Source: Nocardia alba NBRC 108234
GTDB taxonomy: Bacteria > Actinomycetota > Actinomycetes > Mycobacteriales > Mycobacteriaceae
Length of the DNA stretch: 64,000 nt
Direction: 5' to 3'
NCBI RefSeq assembly: GCF_001612665.1
Contig: NZ_BDAX01000002.1
Span: 1,054,001 to 1,118,000 of the forward strand
Shown: one piece after another, positions 53,417 to 61,792 of the stretch
How the letters are laid out: the number at the start of each line of letters is the position of its first letter
How positions within the stretch are numbered: the first letter of the stretch is position 1
Notes under the pieces: generated by a model
The model's input: only the letters and a program-made list of their open reading frames with translations
What the model was told of the DNA's origin: nothing
Databases searched by the model: none
Position numbers and translations under genes: made by a program

Positions 53417-54307
53417 CTAGCGCGGGTGCGCGGCGAAGAACTGCCAGATGGTGTGCGTGGCGCCGGGTGGCCAGGCATGACCACCGCCGGCGATCGTCAC
53501 CAGTTCGACAGAGCGGCCCCCGGGGCACTCGGCGACCGAAGTGGTGGCCGCACCGACCGAAGTCACCACCGGCGGCGCGCACCCGTCGATACTTCTCCAG
53601 GTGGCGTTGAGATCAGGGACGGATGGCCCGTCGATCCGCGCGACGCCGCGGCCCGGCGTGCCGTCGTAGGTGATGTTCGCATCGGCGGTGCCGTGGTGAT
53701 GAATCACCGAAAGTGGCTGCGGTGAAGAACATTCGCCGAGCTGGGTGCCCGCCACCGGGCCGATCCCCGCGAACAGGCTCGTCCGACACGCCAAGGTGTA
53801 GGCCATCACCGCACCGTTGCTCATCCCGGTCACGTATCTGCGCCGCGCATCGATGGGCACCTCGTGCTCCACGGCCGCCACGACCTGCGAAAGGAAACCG
53901 ATGTCATCGACGTTCGTGCGTTCGGGTACGCCGCAACAGCCGCCGCCGGTGTTCCAAGCGCGGTTGAGCCCATCCGGGTACGCGACGACGAAACCACCCG
54001 CGTCGGCCTCGTCGTCCCAGCCGTACGCGCGCTCGGCCTGCGCACCCGACCCGAAGCCACCGTGCAACACCACGACCAGTGGAGCGGGACCGCTCAGATT
54101 CTCGGGCACATACAGCCGGAAAGTCCGCGAGACACCCCCGACGTCGATCGTGCGGACCGACGATTCCGACGCAGCCGCCGACGGTCCACAACTCGCGACG
54201 AAGAGTAGGCCGACCACTACCGACAACGCACGAAGGAGTGTCACAGCGCCGACCGCACCTCTGATCACCTCCGCGCACCGTGGTTCCAGATCGTCCGCAA
54301 CTGCCAC
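53417..54307 (-). CDS. Esterase/PHB-depolymerase family lipoprotein (LpqC-like)
   Basis: 296 residues. A signal region ends in the lipobox VASC. The mature part is an alpha/beta hydrolase of the polyhydroxybutyrate depolymerase/feruloyl esterase type: VVVLHGGFGSGAQAERAYGW, YVTGMSNGAVMAYTLACR (nucleophilic Ser in GMSNG), VIHHHGTADANITYDG (acid residue) and GGGHAWPP (His). It is expected to be a cell-envelope esterase. The GTG at 54307 is chosen because a -10 box TATCCT lies six bases before it; later GTGs at 54265 or 54244 would still keep the signal peptide. Confidence 0.85.
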   Translation of the reverse strand: MAVADDLEPRCAEVIRGAVGAVTLLRALSVVVGLLFVASCGPSAAASESSVRTIDVGGVSRTFRLYVPENLSGPAPLVVVLHGGFGSGAQAERAYGWDDEADAGGFVVAYPDGLNRAWNTGGGCCGVPERTNVDDIGFLSQVVAAVEHEVPIDARRRYVTGMSNGAVMAYTLACRTSLFAGIGPVAGTQLGECSSPQPLSVIHHHGTADANITYDGTPGRGVARIDGPSVPDLNATWRSIDGCAPPVVTSVGAATTSVAECPGGRSVELVTIAGGGHAWPPGATHTIWQFFAAHPR

Positions 54308-54313
54308 GAAGCG

Positions 54314-54319
54314 AGGATA
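54314..54319 (-). promoter_or_regulatory. -10 box of leaderless promoter (esterase)
   Basis: TATCCT on the minus strand, six bases before the GTG at 54307. Confidence 0.4.
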
Positions 54320-54359
54320 GCGCCCGGCCGCGTTCGGCGACGCGCACACAGTCCGCTCA

Positions 54360-54381
54360 GCACGTTCATAGCTGAACGTGC
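54360..54381 (-). terminator. Hairpin after the glyoxalase-like gene
   Basis: Perfect 9-bp arms GCACGTTCA/TGAACGTGC with loop TAGC, 19 bp past the stop. It could also be an operator for the esterase gene. Confidence 0.5.
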
Positions 54382-54400
54382 GCTGCGTTGTCCGGGCGGT

Positions 54401-54766
54401 TCAGTCGAGACAGAACTCGTTGCCCTCGACGTCCTGCATCACCAGGCACGACTCGTTGACACCATCGGCGCGCAGTAGTCGTACGCGTACCGCGCCGAGT
54501 GGGATAAGTCGCGCGCATTCGGACTCGAGCGCGGCCACGCGCTCGTCACCCACCAGCCCGGTACCGACCCGCACATCCAGGTGCAGCCGATTCTTCACGA
54601 CCTTGCCTTCGGGCACCCGCAGGAATAACAAGCGCGGGCCCACACCTGACGGATCGACACACGATGAGCCCCGGAACTCGTACCCCAATACCTGCGACCA
54701 GAAGCGCGCGAGACGTTCGGGTTCCGCGCAGTCGAAGGTGACCTGGATCGTTTTGACCACTGCCAT
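54401..54766 (-). CDS. Glyoxalase/VOC family protein
   Basis: 121 residues with the two-repeat VOC fold: VVKTIQVTFDCAEPERLARF, WSQVLGYEFRG, NRLHLDVRVG and the C-terminal VMQDVEGNEFCLD. It resembles the actinomycete glyoxalase-like group of unknown substrate; a metal-binding Glu and His are present in the expected places. The ATG at 54766 has -10 box TATCGT six bases upstream, so it appears leaderless. Confidence 0.85.
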   Translation of the reverse strand: MAVVKTIQVTFDCAEPERLARFWSQVLGYEFRGSSCVDPSGVGPRLLFLRVPEGKVVKNRLHLDVRVGTGLVGDERVAALESECARLIPLGAVRVRLLRADGVNESCLVMQDVEGNEFCLD

Positions 54767-54772
54767 CGGTTC

Positions 54773-54778
54773 ACGATA
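54773..54778 (-). promoter_or_regulatory. -10 box of leaderless promoter (glyoxalase)
   Basis: TATCGT on the minus strand, exactly six bases before the ATG at 54766. Confidence 0.5.
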
Positions 54779-54842
54779 GGGAAGGCATCGAACGCGGTCC
54801 ACAGTTCGAATCTTCACGCGCACAACGCAATACAGGCTCCGA

Positions 54843-55307
54843 TCAGTTCGGTATCGCGAGGTGCGTCGGATTCGGGAACGCAGCGGCCAGCTCGGTGCAG
54901 AGCGCATCCAATCCGGTCGCGGGGATCTGTGGCGCGGCCGCAGAATCTGCGTTGTGCCACGCTACATCTGGCGCGGTGTCGGCTGGTCGGGTGAAGACAT
55001 GCTGGTGGAGGTGGACACCGGCCGCACTGAGCCCGGCCACGAACGTGAAGACGTGGGCAGGTTCGAGCACTCGGCGCAGCGCACCCATCGACGCGCGGAC
55101 AGCACGAGCGAATGCCACTGTCTCAGCGTCTTCGAGCAGATCGAGGCTCGCGACATGACGGCGAGGTTCGACGAACAGGTAGCCGGGCCGGACCCACTCG
55201 TCACGGGCAGGACGGTGGGTCACCATCACCAGGTCGTCGAGATAGACCACCGGACTCACCAGTGGTCCGGTCCCGTTGTGTTTGTCGCAGATCACGCAGC
55301 CCCGCAT
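54843..55307 (-). CDS. HIT family nucleotide hydrolase/transferase
   Basis: 154 residues. The histidine triad is GVHLHQHVF, and the N-terminus has the paired cysteines MRGCVICDKHNG of HIT proteins with a zinc site. GYLFVEPRRHVASLDLL is the usual strand before the triad. It would hydrolyse a nucleotide phosphoester or phosphoramidate. The ATG at 55307 has TATCGT six bases upstream and no ribosome site. Confidence 0.85.
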   Translation of the reverse strand: MRGCVICDKHNGTGPLVSPVVYLDDLVMVTHRPARDEWVRPGYLFVEPRRHVASLDLLEDAETVAFARAVRASMGALRRVLEPAHVFTFVAGLSAAGVHLHQHVFTRPADTAPDVAWHNADSAAAPQIPATGLDALCTELAAAFPNPTHLAIPN

Positions 55308-55313
55308 GCGCCG

Positions 55314-55319
55314 ACGATA
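55314..55319 (-). promoter_or_regulatory. -10 box of leaderless promoter (HIT protein)
   Basis: TATCGT on the minus strand, exactly six bases before the ATG at 55307, the same arrangement as at 54773. Confidence 0.5.
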
Positions 55320-55495
55320 CCGATGCTCCGGCAACCACCGTGTGCGTCCGACTCGACGCATCGAGCAGGCGCCGATCACGTAGTCGTCGTGACCGAGAAA
55401 GCGATGGCAGCCGAGTGCCTTCGGACGAGCGAAGAACCGCGGAAGTCGAAGAAATTCGATTGACGGTGCGGATCATTCGGTGTTCGTCTGAGTAG

Positions 55496-56392
55496 ATGGT
55501 CGAGATGCACGCGGACGAGCCGGATACCGATGCGGGCCTCGTCCGGCGGCTGTTGCGCGCTCAGTTCCCGCACTGGGCGGACCTACCGGTCGATCGCCTC
55601 GTTTCGGGCGGGACCGTCAACGCCGTCTACCGGCTCGGCGACACATTGACGGTCCGGCTTCCACTCACACGAGCAGGCGCTCGCGATCTGGATCGGGAGC
55701 GTCGATGGCTCCCGAAGCTCGCGTCCGTGCTGCCGGTCACCATCCCCACCGTGGTCGCCATGGGTGAGCCCGCCGAGGGATACCCCTGGTCCTGGACGGT
55801 GCACGAGTGGATCGACGGTGAACCTCCGGTCGAAGGTCGCCTCACCCGACCGGAGCATCTCGCCCACGACGTGGCCGAGTTCGTGACAGCGATGCGCGAG
55901 GTCGGCCTCGACGCCGGACCGACCGCCTACCGGGGTGCCCCGCTGGCCACCGTCGACCGTCATACGCGAGCCGCGATCGTGGACCTGAGCCACACCGACG
56001 AGTCGTTCGACGCGAACGCGGCCACCATCGCATGGAACGAAGCGCTGGCCGCACCGGCCTGGACCGCGGCTCCCCGCTGGGTGCATGCCGACCTGATGCC
56101 GAGCAACCTGCTCCTCACCGCAGGCAGGCTGACCGGAGTACTCGACTTCGCCACCGTCGGAGTCGGCGACCCCGCCTGCGACCTCATTCCCGCGTGGAAC
56201 CTGCTGTCCACCTCTGCCAGAGAGGTTTTCCGCGACGCCGTCGACGTCGACGACGCCACCTGGCTGCGCGGCCGCGGTTGGGCGCTGTCCATGGCCGTCA
56301 TCCAGCTCCCGTACTACCGGACCACCAATCCGATCATCTCCGCCAACGCCCGCCACACCATCGGCGAAATCCTCGCCGCTTCGGATACCTGA
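55496..56392 (+). CDS. Aminoglycoside phosphotransferase-family kinase
   Basis: 298 residues. The catalytic loop is WVHADLMPSNLLL and the metal motif is GVLDFATVGVGDPACDLIPA. VNAVYRLGDTLTVRLPL is the nucleotide-binding start. It belongs to the broad APH/choline kinase superfamily; many such chromosomal genes have no resistance role. The ATG at 55496 is the first in frame. It is a lone gene, convergent with the MerR fusion. Confidence 0.85.
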   Translation: MVEMHADEPDTDAGLVRRLLRAQFPHWADLPVDRLVSGGTVNAVYRLGDTLTVRLPLTRAGARDLDRERRWLPKLASVLPVTIPTVVAMGEPAEGYPWSWTVHEWIDGEPPVEGRLTRPEHLAHDVAEFVTAMREVGLDAGPTAYRGAPLATVDRHTRAAIVDLSHTDESFDANAATIAWNEALAAPAWTAAPRWVHADLMPSNLLLTAGRLTGVLDFATVGVGDPACDLIPAWNLLSTSAREVFRDAVDVDDATWLRGRGWALSMAVIQLPYYRTTNPIISANARHTIGEILAASDT

Positions 56393-56436
56393 TCTCGAAT
56401 CGAGGGCCATACCGATCATGCGCTGAGACAACAGTT

Positions 56437-57552
56437 TCAGGCAATCAGCAGGCGGAGACCGAGATCTGCCGCGTCGAGCCCGATGAGATCACCATTGCGC
56501 TCGGCCCACTCCCCCGAAGCCAGGTCGTCGCGGAGGCGTCGCACCGCCCGCAGCTCGGCGTCCTGCCCCACTCGCGTCCAGGTCGATACGGCACGGCGCA
56601 CGTGTTCCTCCAGATACGCCTTCGGCCGGCGCCAGTACGCCTCGAAAAGCCCGTCCGCGCAGTCGAACGGAATGGGCACCGGCTCCGCGACAGCGCCGAT
56701 CGGCTCGGCCATATCGGCCGGCGCGGGAAAGTCCGCGAGGAGGTCCCCGAACTCGGGCAGATAGTCGCGAGTCAGCCAGAACCGGTCCTGCCAGCCCGGC
56801 TCGCCCGCATCGAAAGTGAGCACGACCACGCGCCGGGCCACGCGCCGCATCTCGCGCAGCCCACCGATCGGGTCGCGCCAATGATGGACCGTGGACACGG
56901 CCATGGCCGCATCGAACGACTGGTCAGGGAACGGCAGACTCTCGGCCGCGCCGGCTACGCAGCGCGCCGAGCCGGCGGGACGCTGCGCGCGCATGACCGC
57001 CGAGGGTTCGACCGCGGTCACCTCCCGATCGTAGGGCTCATAGGACCCGGTTCCGGCCCCGACGTTCAGCACTGTCCGCGCGTCACCGAGCCCCTCCCAG
57101 ATCTGCGCGGCGATCCGAGGGTCCGTGCGCCGCGTTGTGGTGTACGCGCCGCCGATCGTGTCGTACAGGCGCGCACCGAACATCCCCAGTCGCTCCGCTG
57201 TCCCCACCGTGGCTCCCCTCGCCCGCGCTTCGAGTTCTGTGTCGATGGCAGCGACCATGGCCTGGGTCCGATCACGCTTTTCCAGCAGCAGGCCACGTAG
57301 TCGATGCAGATGCGCGATCGCGTCGGTCGACGGGTCGGTGATCAGATCCGCGATCTCCCGTAGCCCGAAGCCCAAGCGCCGGTAGACCAGGACCTCGCGG
57401 AGCTGCTCGACCTCGTCAGCCGAGTACGCTCGATACCCGCCTGACGTGCGCGCCGACGGACGGACGAGCCCGATCTCGTCGTAATGATGCAGTGTACGAA
57501 CGCTCACGCCCGCCAACTCGGCCACGCGTCCCACGGTCAGATGCTCCTCCAT
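56437..57552 (-). CDS. MerR-type regulator fused to a SAM-dependent methyltransferase
   Basis: 371 residues. The N-terminal 75 residues are a MerR DNA-binding domain (LTVGRVAELAGVSVRTLHHY, then DEIGLVRPSARTSGGYRAYS), followed by a coiled-coil helix to about residue 110. The rest is a class I methyltransferase: motif I VLNVGAGTGSYEP, GAAESLPFPDQSFDAAMAV, and HHWRDPIGGLREMRRV. In ordinary MerR proteins this part is a small effector domain. It may sense SAM or a methyl acceptor. The ATG at 57552 gives the conserved MerR start. Confidence 0.9.
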   Translation of the reverse strand: MEEHLTVGRVAELAGVSVRTLHHYDEIGLVRPSARTSGGYRAYSADEVEQLREVLVYRRLGFGLREIADLITDPSTDAIAHLHRLRGLLLEKRDRTQAMVAAIDTELEARARGATVGTAERLGMFGARLYDTIGGAYTTTRRTDPRIAAQIWEGLGDARTVLNVGAGTGSYEPYDREVTAVEPSAVMRAQRPAGSARCVAGAAESLPFPDQSFDAAMAVSTVHHWRDPIGGLREMRRVARRVVVLTFDAGEPGWQDRFWLTRDYLPEFGDLLADFPAPADMAEPIGAVAEPVPIPFDCADGLFEAYWRRPKAYLEEHVRRAVSTWTRVGQDAELRAVRRLRDDLASGEWAERNGDLIGLDAADLGLRLLIA

Positions 57553-57834
57553 GGCATCGACTATGCGGCCTGACGCCACGTGAGGGTCAAGCACCGGCGT
57601 CCGTGGCGAGATAGACCGTCCAGGCAACGGCATGACAGCGGGTCTGGTGCCGCTCTGCCCCATACGAATCGGTACCCGGTGTGACCGAGGCTACTTCGCG
57701 AATTGGGCGAATTGACCGGATCGTTGCGTGGCGGTTTGGACGAAACGTCCTATCGGCCCAGGTCGGCTGGCGGTAAGACTGCGCGAGGATTATCGGCACT
57801 CGGTCCGGATTCACACGCCGGCGATCGGATATTG
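57553..57834. other. Divergent promoter region, MerR fusion and sensor kinase
   Basis: 282 bp without a gene. It holds a tandem repeat of GCGAATTGG (57698-57706 and, with one change, 57707-57715), a possible regulator site. No classical long-spacer MerR promoter was recognised. Confidence 0.4.
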
Positions 57835-59949
57835 ATGGTGATTACTAGAAGGGCCCTCAGGGGTCTGCTCGCATGGCGGCCCGAAAGCGCCGCCGCGACG
57901 GGGAAATTCGGCGTTCGCGCCAGTTTGATAGCGATCGTTCTGGTGCCCAGCCTCGCGCTGCTCGCCGTGGGGGTCGGCGCGGCGGCGTATCTGGTCGCGG
58001 CAGGACGAGATGCCCGGCAGTGGGCCGAACTGGCCGCCGGAACCACCGGCCCCGCGGTGCAGATGGTGCAGGCATTCCAGGAAGAGCGGCGCTTGTCGGT
58101 GCTGCACATCGCCGGGGAGCCCACCGGTGGCGGATCGCTGATCGCGGCCCGTCAGCGGTCCAACGGTGCGCTGGGGGATGTCAAGACAAAGGGTCAGGAA
58201 GCCAGTCGCATGCGCGCGGACTTCGCCACCGACATCGCCGGCTACGACAAGCTGTACGCCTTGCTGCCGGATCTCCGCGCACAGATCGACTCCCGCAAAC
58301 TGCCGGTCGAGATAGTGGTCGCGACCTTCGGGTCGATCATCGATGTCATCGTGGCCGCGTCGGTGTTGGCCGCGCGGGCGGCGCCGTCGTCGGATGTGTC
58401 CATCGAGCTGTTCAAGGGCATCGCGGTACTGCGAGCCTCGGAGGCGTTGTCGCGGGCCAATGCTCTTGCGACCGTGGCCGACACCATCACCGGAGAGCAG
58501 TTCATCGCGTTCGCCGCCGCGGTGGGCGAACAGCGTTCGGAAACAGCGTTCGCGACAGCGATCTTGCAAGATCGACAACTCGGTGAATTGCAGGCGATCG
58601 TCGCCGGATCAGCCTGGGCGCTCTTGAGTCGGCACCAGCAGGAAACTCTGCTCGCCGGACCGGCGGAGTCCGCTCCCGGCAGGTCCGGTGCCCGCTCCAC
58701 CGCGGCGACGGTCCGCGCGGAGGTGCAGGCCGCGGCGGTGCAGGCCGGATCGGAACTGGCGGTGTTGTGGGAAGCCCAAACCCGCCGAGCACAGGCGATC
58801 GCGGTGCGCGACGCGGACCGAACGGCGCGAGACTCGTTGCTGGGCGGGCTGGCGGTTCTGGCCGCCGCGGTCCTCGGCTTCCTCGCCGTCGTGCTGGTGG
58901 CCAACCGGCTCATCGGCCGTATGCGTCAGTTGCGTGCGCAAACCTTGGCGCTCTCGGATGAGCACCTTCCCGAGGCGATGCGACGCCTCGATGCCGGGGA
59001 GGATCTCGATATCGATGCCGAGCTGGAGCGACTGCAGTTCGGAACCGACGAGATCGGGCAGGTGGCAGACGCTTTCAACCGGGCACACGGTGCTGCGGTG
59101 ACCGCCGCGGTCGCCGAGGCGAAATTGCGCGCGGGGGTCAACACCGTGTTCGTCAATATGGCGCAGCGCAGCCAGAGCATCGTGCAGCACCAGCTGGAAT
59201 TGCTCGATCCGGCCGAGCAGAACGAGCGCGATCCCGCCCGGCTCGATCTGCTGTTCAAACTCGACCACCTCGCCACCCGTGGGCGCCGCAACGCGGAGAA
59301 CCTCATCATCCTCGGCGGCGGACAGCCGGGACGACGGTGGCGAAACCCGGTGCCGCTCAATGACATAGCTCGCGGTTCGGTCGCGGAGAGTCTGGACTAC
59401 CGGCGGATCGCGGTGCATCGCCTGCCACAGGTCTTCGTCGTGGGCGCGGTGGTGGCCGATCTCATCCACGTGCTGGCCGAACTCATGGACAACGCGACCG
59501 CGTTCTCGCGCCGACAGACCCAGGTGGAGGTCACAGGTCGCATCGTCGGCAACGGCGCGGTGCTCGAGATCATCGATCAAGGTTCGGGAATGAACGACGA
59601 CGAACTGGCGGCGCGCAACGCGCTCTTGGCCGAGCCTGCGAGCTTCAGCCTGGAAACGCTCGCTGAGAACGGTCGTCTGGGGCTGTTCGTCATCGCCTCG
59701 CTCGCCGCGCGGCATCAGATTTCCGTGCAGTTGAGGGAATCGGCCTACGGTGGCATCCACGCACTGGTGTTGATTCCGTCGAGGTATCTCACGAACGAGC
59801 CGAACAACGCGGAGGTATCCGCTCGGCACGCCCTGCCACCGGGACCCGTTCCGCCGGTCCCCGTGGCGGTTCCGACGCCACCTTCGATCCCGGTCGCGAC
59901 CTTCGGCCCGAGCGGCCCGTCCGACTCGGCGCCATCCACCGTTCGGTAA
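57835..59949 (+). CDS. NIT-domain sensor histidine kinase-like protein (CvnA type)
   Basis: 704 residues. Helix 1 (ASLIAIVLVPSLALLAVGVG) is followed by a nitrate/nitrite-sensing-type extracellular domain (QEERRLSVLHIAGEP is the NIT signature), helix 2 near residue 350, a HAMP-like segment, a region with FVNMAQRSQSIVQHQLELLD and an HATPase domain (ELMDNATAFSRRQTQVEVTG, DQGSGM, GRLGLFVIASLAARH). The C-terminus is Pro-rich. This is the architecture of CvnA in actinomycete conservons. The cvnB, C, D partners (roadblock, DUF742, GTPase) are absent downstream. GGAT lies before the ATG. Confidence 0.88.
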   Translation: MVITRRALRGLLAWRPESAAATGKFGVRASLIAIVLVPSLALLAVGVGAAAYLVAAGRDARQWAELAAGTTGPAVQMVQAFQEERRLSVLHIAGEPTGGGSLIAARQRSNGALGDVKTKGQEASRMRADFATDIAGYDKLYALLPDLRAQIDSRKLPVEIVVATFGSIIDVIVAASVLAARAAPSSDVSIELFKGIAVLRASEALSRANALATVADTITGEQFIAFAAAVGEQRSETAFATAILQDRQLGELQAIVAGSAWALLSRHQQETLLAGPAESAPGRSGARSTAATVRAEVQAAAVQAGSELAVLWEAQTRRAQAIAVRDADRTARDSLLGGLAVLAAAVLGFLAVVLVANRLIGRMRQLRAQTLALSDEHLPEAMRRLDAGEDLDIDAELERLQFGTDEIGQVADAFNRAHGAAVTAAVAEAKLRAGVNTVFVNMAQRSQSIVQHQLELLDPAEQNERDPARLDLLFKLDHLATRGRRNAENLIILGGGQPGRRWRNPVPLNDIARGSVAESLDYRRIAVHRLPQVFVVGAVVADLIHVLAELMDNATAFSRRQTQVEVTGRIVGNGAVLEIIDQGSGMNDDELAARNALLAEPASFSLETLAENGRLGLFVIASLAARHQISVQLRESAYGGIHALVLIPSRYLTNEPNNAEVSARHALPPGPVPPVPVAVPTPPSIPVATFGPSGPSDSAPSTVR

Positions 59950-59989
59950 CAGCCACGGCGGGCAGTGAGTACTGCGCGCTGTCGAACAG

Positions 59990-60050
59990 ACGGTGGCGGC
60001 CCTCCGGCTACCCGCGGCTTGCCGCGAGTAGCCGAAAGGGCCGCCACCGT
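59990..60050. terminator. Long bidirectional hairpin terminator
   Basis: Outer perfect 14-bp arms (59990-60003, 60037-60050) and an inner GGCTAC/GTAGCC stem, between the sensor kinase (+) and aldehyde dehydrogenase (-). Confidence 0.85.
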
Positions 60051-60066
60051 CGAGATCGGGCCCGGC

Positions 60067-61647
60067 TCAGTGCTTACTGTTGGAGCCCAGACGACGTCGT
60101 CCCCGTGCCGAGACCGCGCGCATCGCCGACTCCATGAAGCCGAACTTCGACGGCGAGTACGGGAACCACAGCAGTTCCTTCTTCTGGGTGGGCATCGAGG
60201 GCGCGGTGATCGCCTGCACCCGGCAGTACTTGCGCAGGCCACTGGCACCGCCCCAGCGATAGCCGGTGCCCGACTGTCCCCAACCACCGTGCGGGATGGA
60301 CGGATTGAACAGGTTGATCACCGAGTCGTTGATGTTCACCGCGCCCGCGTTGATCAACCGAGCCACGCGCTGACCCCGCGAACGGTTGCCCGTCCACACC
60401 GAGGCCGACAGGCCGAAGATGGAGTCGTTGGCCAACCGGATCGCTTCGGCCTCGTCGGCGACTTTCATCACCGGGATGGTGGGGCCGAAGGTCTCCTCGA
60501 CGATGCACGACATCGTGTGATCGACATCGACGAGAACCGTCGGTTCGAAGAACGTTCCAGGTCCGAAGGCTTTTCCGCCCGTCAGCACCTTGGCTCCGGC
60601 GGCGACTGCCTCCTCGACATGGCGGGTGACGATATCGAGCTGGGCCTGGTTCGCGAGGGGGCCGAGGTCGAAGGAGTTGCTGCGGTCATCCCGACCCTGC
60701 CGCAGTTCCTTCACGTGGGCGACGAGCTTGGCGAGGAATTCGTCGTACACCGGCGCCTCGACGTACACCCGTTCGATCGAGATGCACAGCTGCCCGGTGT
60801 TGACCAGCGCGCCGTAGGCGATGCCGTAGGCCGCCCGATCGAGGTCGGCGTCCGACAACACGATGGCGGGGTCCTTGCCACCCAGCTCGAGGCTGTAGGG
60901 AGTCATCTGTTCGGCGCATTTGACGCCGATCCTGCGACCGGTCGGTACCGAACCGGTGAACTGCACATAGTCCACGTTCTCGATCACCGCGGCGCCGGTC
61001 TCGCCGGCGCCGGAGACCACGGACAATACCGGCGGCGCGCCGATCTCGGCCCAGCCGCGCGCGAGCACCAGCGGGGTCAGCGGGGTCACCTCCGACGGCT
61101 TGTGCATCACCGCGGCACCGGCGGCGAGCGCGGGAACCACATCCGCGATGCCCATGCCCAACGGGAAGTTCCACGGCGTGATGATCCCGACGACCGCGTA
61201 CGGCTTGTACACCGTTGCCAGTCGCTTGACCCGCATGAGTGGGGTGTGCGGGGCGGGGTGCTGCTCGGCGAGGAACTTCGCGGCGTTGCGGGCCCAGTAT
61301 CCGAGCTGGTCGACCGTGAACGCCACTTCCACTCGCGCGTCGATGCGGGTCTTGCCCGATTCGGCCTGAATCGTGTCCGCCAGTTCCTCGGCGTTGTCGA
61401 CGACCCAGTCCTGCAGTTTGAGCAGCCACTCCTTACGCCCGCGCGGGCCGATCGCCTCCCACGCGGGCTGCGCCGCGCGCAAGGCCGCTACGTCGGCGGC
61501 CACTTCCTCGCGTGAGGCGAACACCACTGTTCCCGCCAGTTCGCCGGAGGCTGGATTCCGTACCTCGACAGGGGTATTCGGAGAGCCAGCGGTGGCGCTG
61601 CCCTCTGCCCCCGTGGTCGCCTTCGTCGTGGTTCCGGTATTGGTCAC
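60067..61647 (-). CDS. NAD(P) aldehyde dehydrogenase (succinate-semialdehyde DH-like)
   Basis: 526 residues. Motifs: GIITPWNFPLGMGIADVVPA, FTGSVPTGRRIGVKCAEQM, YSLELGGKDP (Glu), GALVNTGQLCISIERVYVE (nucleophilic Cys) and VEETFGPTIPVMKV. The C-terminal 25 residues after FPYSPSKFG are an added basic tail seen in actinomycete members. GGAG lies five bases before the GTG at 61647. A PucR-type regulator gene lies just upstream on the same strand. Confidence 0.92.
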   Translation of the reverse strand: MTNTGTTTKATTGAEGSATAGSPNTPVEVRNPASGELAGTVVFASREEVAADVAALRAAQPAWEAIGPRGRKEWLLKLQDWVVDNAEELADTIQAESGKTRIDARVEVAFTVDQLGYWARNAAKFLAEQHPAPHTPLMRVKRLATVYKPYAVVGIITPWNFPLGMGIADVVPALAAGAAVMHKPSEVTPLTPLVLARGWAEIGAPPVLSVVSGAGETGAAVIENVDYVQFTGSVPTGRRIGVKCAEQMTPYSLELGGKDPAIVLSDADLDRAAYGIAYGALVNTGQLCISIERVYVEAPVYDEFLAKLVAHVKELRQGRDDRSNSFDLGPLANQAQLDIVTRHVEEAVAAGAKVLTGGKAFGPGTFFEPTVLVDVDHTMSCIVEETFGPTIPVMKVADEAEAIRLANDSIFGLSASVWTGNRSRGQRVARLINAGAVNINDSVINLFNPSIPHGGWGQSGTGYRWGGASGLRKYCRVQAITAPSMPTQKKELLWFPYSPSKFGFMESAMRAVSARGRRRLGSNSKH

Positions 61648-61792
61648 GTTAACTCCTATTCGCGGCGTCTCGGGCGATCGGCCCGAAGAGATTCACCTCC
61701 CCGCCGGTCGGATCGTGACACAACGCGGCCGTTTCGGCTTGGACGTTCGATCCGAAATGCGACCGATGGATCTGGTCGATCAGTCCAATCAC

